From assembly GCA_900757505.1 (NCBI GenBank), contig CAAEOE010000056.1, forward strand, positions 1 to 7,194: a DNA stretch of 7,194 nucleotides, written 5' to 3'. The position numbers and the translations under genes are program-made. Position 1 is the first letter of the stretch. Every line of letters begins with the position of its first letter. The notes under the pieces were generated by a model, which did no database searches, was not told the origin of the DNA, and was given only the letters and a program-made list of their open reading frames with translations. Source of the DNA: an uncultured Collinsella sp. (lineage in GTDB: Bacteria; Actinomycetota; Coriobacteriia; Coriobacteriales; Coriobacteriaceae). Positions 4,742 through 7,194 of this stretch are shown in pieces.

Positions 4742-6742
4742 TTAGTCAATTGCATTAAGCGCGTCGATCTGCGCAAGCCACAGTCGCGAGCTGGCGTCAC
4801 TCGGCATACGCCAATCGCCGCGCGGACTGAGCGTCACCGAGCCCACCTTGGGACCATCGGGCAGGCAGCTGCGCTTAAACTGCTGGGCAAAGAAGCGACG
4901 ATAGAACGTACGCAGCCACGTGTGAACGGTCTTGGCATCGTAGACGCCCTCGAAGCTCTTGAGCGCCATGCGGTAGATCTTGCCCGGCTCAAAGCCAAAA
5001 CGCAGTAGGTAGTAGAGGAAGTAGTCGTGCAGCTCGTACGGGCCCACCAAATCCTCGGTCTTCTGCGCAATCTCGCCGTCGCCCGTGGGCGGCAGAAGCT
5101 CGGGGGACACCGGCGTATCGAGGATGTCGAGCAGCGTCTCGGCAATACGCCCGCCAAAGACATCAGCCGCATAACGCACCAGATGACGCACAAGCGTCTT
5201 GGGCACGCTCGCATTGACGGCATACATGCTCATGTGGTCTCCGTTATAGGTAGCCCAGCCGAGCGCCAGCTCCGACAGGTCACCGGTGCCGATGACAAAG
5301 CCGCCAGCCTGGTTGGCCAAGTCCATCAGAATCTGCGTACGCTCGCGGGCTTGGCTGTTCTCGTAAGTCACGTCCTGCACGGCCGAATCGTGCTCAATGT
5401 CCTTGAAGTGCTGCTCCACGGCCGCGTGGATCGAAACCTCGCGGAAGCTCACGCCAAGGTCGCGAGCGAGCGACTCGGCATTCGACTTGGTACGATGCGT
5501 CGTGCCAAAGCCGGGCATGGACACGGCAGTGATGCCTGTGCGCGGCAGCCCCAGCGCATCAAAGGCACGCACGGTCACAAGCAGTGCCAACGTGGAGTCC
5601 AGGCCGCCCGAAAGACCGATGACAGCCGCCTTGGTACCCGTATGGGCAAGGCGGGTCTTGAGGCCCGCAGTCTGCAGGTCGAGGATGGTCTCGCAGCGCT
5701 CGGCCAGGTCGCCATGGTCGGCCGGCACAAAGGGCGCGCGCGGGAAAACGCGGTCGATATCGCAGGCATCGCGCAGGACAGGCTCTTCGGCCAACACACC
5801 CTCAAACGAAAACTCAACGGTCGTGTCCTCCGGCGCATCGTCCGCGCGTGTCCACGTCGTCGAGCGGCGGCGCTCGGCAACCAGGCGGTCAAGGTCAACA
5901 TCGGCGACGGCCATGTCGCAGGTAAGCAGTTTGGTGGCGGCCAGCTTAGAGCCGTTTTCGTAGATCAGGTTCTCGCCCGCAAAGACCATGTCGGTCGTGG
6001 ACTCGCCCTCGCTCGCATCGGCGTAGACATAGGCGCAGTACAGGCGCGCACTCTGATTGGAGATAAGGCTGCGGCGGTAATCCGCCTTGCCGATAATCTC
6101 GTCCGAGGCCGACGGGTTGAGAATCACCGTCGCACCGGCAAGCGCCATCTCGGTCGAAGGGGGTGCCGGCACCCACAGGTCCTCACAGACTTCAACGCCC
6201 AGCACCAGGTCCTCGGCGCCTTCATCACAGCAACGGTAGACAAGCCCCGAACCCAGCGGGACCGGACCCTGACCGGCAAATTCAACCCACACGGGATCCG
6301 CAGGCGCCGGAGCAAACCAACGGCGCTCATAGAACTCGCCATAGTTGGGCAGATACTTCTTGGCCGTGAGGCCCAAAAGCTCGCCCGCGCAGCACACGGC
6401 GGCGCAGTTGTAGATATTCTCGGCAACTGCAACGGGAAGACCGATGGTAAAGACGACCGGCAACTCACGGGTTTCATCAAGGATGTGCACAAGTGCCGCC
6501 TCGCAGGCATGCAGCAGTGTGCGGTTATGGAACAGATCGGCCGCGGTATAGCCGCACAGATTAAGCTCGGGCAACACCAACGCGCGAATGCCGCGCTCGG
6601 CAGCTCTGCGAACAGCTGCCAGCGCAACCTCGGCATTACCCTCGACATCGGCCACGCGAATCTGCGGCGACGCCGCCGCCACACGCAAAAAGCCATCGTT
6701 CTTATTAGCCGAAACGCAGCATTGCCTTGTTGATCTGGACAC
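4742..6742 (-). CDS. nadE: glutamine-dependent NAD+ synthetase (666 aa)
   Basis: It performs the last step of NAD+ synthesis, amidating deamido-NAD+ with ATP and using glutamine as nitrogen source. The N-terminal nitrilase-fold glutaminase domain (about 18-290) carries the triad Glu59 (LPELNLCGYT), Lys128 (AKKYLPNYGEFYE) and Cys186 (GVEVCEDLW). Ammonia released there is channelled to the C-terminal synthetase domain (about 345-666). That domain has the ATP-pyrophosphatase loop SGGLDS (378-383) and conserved stretches such as IGTGDLSELALGW (484-496) and YNGDHMSMYAVNAS (499-512). Length and domain order match the long two-domain NadE of actinobacteria such as Mycobacterium tuberculosis (679 aa). 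The start is a GTG at 6742, supported by AAGGGG six bases upstream. The first 16 residues are not conserved, and the closest alternative is a poorly supported internal start near residue 19. A strong terminator upstream (6873-6906) isolates it from the small gene, so it must have its own promoter in 6743-6872. Confidence 0.97.
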   Translation of the reverse strand: MSRSTRQCCVSANKNDGFLRVAAASPQIRVADVEGNAEVALAAVRRAAERGIRALVLPELNLCGYTAADLFHNRTLLHACEAALVHILDETRELPVVFTIGLPVAVAENIYNCAAVCCAGELLGLTAKKYLPNYGEFYERRWFAPAPADPVWVEFAGQGPVPLGSGLVYRCCDEGAEDLVLGVEVCEDLWVPAPPSTEMALAGATVILNPSASDEIIGKADYRRSLISNQSARLYCAYVYADASEGESTTDMVFAGENLIYENGSKLAATKLLTCDMAVADVDLDRLVAERRRSTTWTRADDAPEDTTVEFSFEGVLAEEPVLRDACDIDRVFPRAPFVPADHGDLAERCETILDLQTAGLKTRLAHTGTKAAVIGLSGGLDSTLALLVTVRAFDALGLPRTGITAVSMPGFGTTHRTKSNAESLARDLGVSFREVSIHAAVEQHFKDIEHDSAVQDVTYENSQARERTQILMDLANQAGGFVIGTGDLSELALGWATYNGDHMSMYAVNASVPKTLVRHLVRYAADVFGGRIAETLLDILDTPVSPELLPPTGDGEIAQKTEDLVGPYELHDYFLYYLLRFGFEPGKIYRMALKSFEGVYDAKTVHTWLRTFYRRFFAQQFKRSCLPDGPKVGSVTLSPRGDWRMPSDASSRLWLAQIDALNAID

Positions 6743-6872
6743 TGGAGGCCCCTTCTACCCTGAGATTCAGTCTAACGGACGTTCACATATCTCTAACTAG
6801 CCAAAGCAACCTCTCAGTTTACTGAGACGCCAACCTGTGCTAAGAGCATGTATTCCAAAAATATCTTTAATT
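6743..6872 (-). promoter_or_regulatory. nadE: nadE upstream region with a 16-bp dyad
   Basis: This gap must contain the nadE promoter because a terminator lies just upstream, but I find no convincing -35/-10 pair. A TAGACT hexamer near 6768-6773 is the best -10-like match, without a good -35. The perfect dyad TCTCAGT-TT-ACTGAGA (6812-6827) is about 70-85 bases before the start codon. It is a plausible regulator site, but the protein that would bind it is unknown. Confidence 0.4.
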
Positions 6873-6906
6873 AAAAAAGGAGAAATCGATAATCGACTTC
6901 TCCTTT
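6873..6906 (-). terminator. intrinsic terminator of the 36-codon gene
   Basis: In the minus direction the arms 6893-6906 and 6876-6889 form a continuous 14-bp stem, including one G-U pair, with a 3-base loop (6890-6892). Six T's overlap and follow the stem (6873-6878). It begins about 25 bases after the stop codon of the small gene. In the plus direction no T-run follows, so it acts on minus-strand transcripts. Confidence 0.88.
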
Positions 6907-6930
6907 AAGCGAGGCAAGTTAATTCCGAAA

Positions 6931-7041
6931 CTAATGGCAGAATTTATCCATGTAGTCCTCAAAGTCGAACACTTCTACCACGACGCCCTCTTCCTGAGAC
7001 TCTTTCAGTTGCTCCAAGAGATCTTTGTTAATAACGTCCAT
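6931..7041 (-). CDS. small acidic protein of 36 aa, function unknown
   Basis: I do not recognise this protein. It begins MDVINKDLLEQLKESQEEG, continues VVVEVFDFEDYMDKF and ends Cys-His. It has 11 acidic residues against 3 lysines and no arginine. The pattern suggests an amphipathic helix (about 5-18), a beta strand (20-27) and a short helix (28-35). There is no signal peptide, membrane segment or double-glycine leader. Translation is well supported: AGGAGG (7049-7054) sits 7 bases before the ATG. A TTGATA-16-TATACT promoter lies upstream and a strong terminator downstream, so it appears to be a complete single-gene unit with a transcript of roughly 190 bases. The region is AT-rich compared with its neighbours (48 of 111 bases G or C), which hints at a mobile or acquired origin. 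An antitoxin-like, phage-derived or regulatory peptide role is possible, but nothing in the sequence decides it. Confidence 0.68.
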   Translation of the reverse strand: MDVINKDLLEQLKESQEEGVVVEVFDFEDYMDKFCH

Positions 7042-7070
7042 GCAGAAACCTCCTCTATCTAATCAATTGT

Positions 7071-7098
7071 AGTATATCTGCTTTCATGCAATTATCAA
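7071..7098 (-). promoter_or_regulatory. promoter of the 36-codon gene
   Basis: On the minus strand TTGATA (7093-7098; 5 of 6 to TTGACA) and TATACT (7071-7076; 5 of 6 to TATAAT) are separated by 16 bases in an AT-rich stretch. Transcription would start near 7064, leaving a leader of about 20 bases with the Shine-Dalgarno sequence inside it. This is the best housekeeping-type promoter match that I see in the window. Confidence 0.6.
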
Positions 7099-7107
7099 CC
7101 AACTTGT

Positions 7108-7194
7108 TTAATTGCTCCCCGTTTGTCGATAGTCCCTCTTTTTTCCCTTGATTCTCATTTTCATTGCAACAGCCTCAGGACTCAGCGCAACGCG
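7108..7194 (-). CDS. C-terminal 28 codons of an unidentified gene, 5' part beyond the window
   Basis: The minus strand is open from the right edge to a TAA at 7108-7110 and ends in a basic tail (MKMRIKGKKRDYRQTGSN). The other two minus frames stop within the first 20 bases of the edge, which favours this reading. The segment LSPEAVAMKMRIKG loosely recalls the 'V-S-x-EA-x-x-x-RL-x-x-x-G' ending of ImmA/IrrE-type metallopeptidases, which are common in phages and conjugative elements. With so few residues that is only a suggestion. A separate promoter for the next gene lies directly after its stop. Confidence 0.45.
   Translation of the reverse strand, partial: RVALSPEAVAMKMRIKGKKRDYRQTGSN

Noticed and set aside
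5027..6733. Long plus-strand open frame of 568 codons opposite nadE
   Set aside because: It lies entirely antisense to a clearly conserved enzyme, its product resembles no known protein, and GC-rich genes commonly leave such open frames on the opposite strand. The same applies to the plus-strand frames opposite ldh (2175-3263), the aminotransferase (3439-4704) and the nucleoid-associated protein gene (41-949).
6799..6815. Possible third copy of the palindromic repeat (CCAAAGCAACCT)
   Set aside because: Only about 11 bases of the spacer region look alike, the TGGTGCA/TGCACCA arms are missing, and the match may be chance.
6934..7062. Plus-strand 42-codon frame opposite the small 36-codon gene
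   Set aside because: It has no Shine-Dalgarno sequence at a useful distance and no promoter, while the minus-strand frame has promoter, ribosome binding site and terminator all in the right direction.
1..7194. CRISPR array, tRNA or rRNA genes, insertion sequence with transposase, or multi-gene defence system
   Set aside because: No regularly spaced repeats, cloverleaf or rRNA-like sequence, or transposase frame was seen. The long genes are ordinary metabolic or housekeeping families.

Overview
The window is most consistent with a GC-rich actinobacterium of the class Coriobacteriia, probably Collinsella or a close relative. That is inferred from the L-lactate dehydrogenase sequence, the codon and base composition (about 67% GC in a 60-base hand count inside nadE), and the gene set of a fermenter. 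No 16S or other decisive marker is present, so the genus is a judgement. Every gene I can support lies on the minus strand, so transcription runs from high to low coordinates.

In transcriptional order, the right edge (about 6840-7194) is clearly poorer in GC. It holds the last 28 codons of an unidentified gene (7108 to beyond 7194). Next comes a 36-codon gene (6931-7041) with its own promoter-like hexamers, a textbook Shine-Dalgarno sequence and a strong terminator (6873-6906). GC-rich sequence then resumes with nadE, glutamine-dependent NAD+ synthetase (4742-6742). A perfect 10-bp terminator hairpin (4643-4673) separates nadE from a class I/II PLP aminotransferase (3460-4623), yet it sits inside that gene's 5' leader. 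An intergenic region rich in dyads (about 3261-3459) leads to ldh (2310-3260), which ends in a strong terminator (2244-2278). After that come a repeat cluster (2188-2243), a DUF2974/Mbeg1-like alpha/beta hydrolase (1016-2176) and a second copy of the same repeat just after its stop (980-1012). The last gene is a 37-kDa-type nucleoid-associated protein (904 to beyond 1), cut off near its C-terminus by the window edge.

Most genes appear to be single transcription units: strong hairpins or long gaps separate them, and none overlap. There is a loose NAD theme. NadE completes the cofactor, and lactate dehydrogenase recycles NADH made by glycolysis. I see no operon that would tie the two together.

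I do not see a complete new multi-gene system. The items most worth a second look are the self-contained 36-codon gene in the low-GC patch, the REP-like element flanking the Mbeg1-like gene with a 19-bp tandem duplication abutting its ribosome binding site, the terminator inside the aminotransferase leader, and an LDH in which both classical fructose-1,6-bisphosphate contact residues are glutamine.
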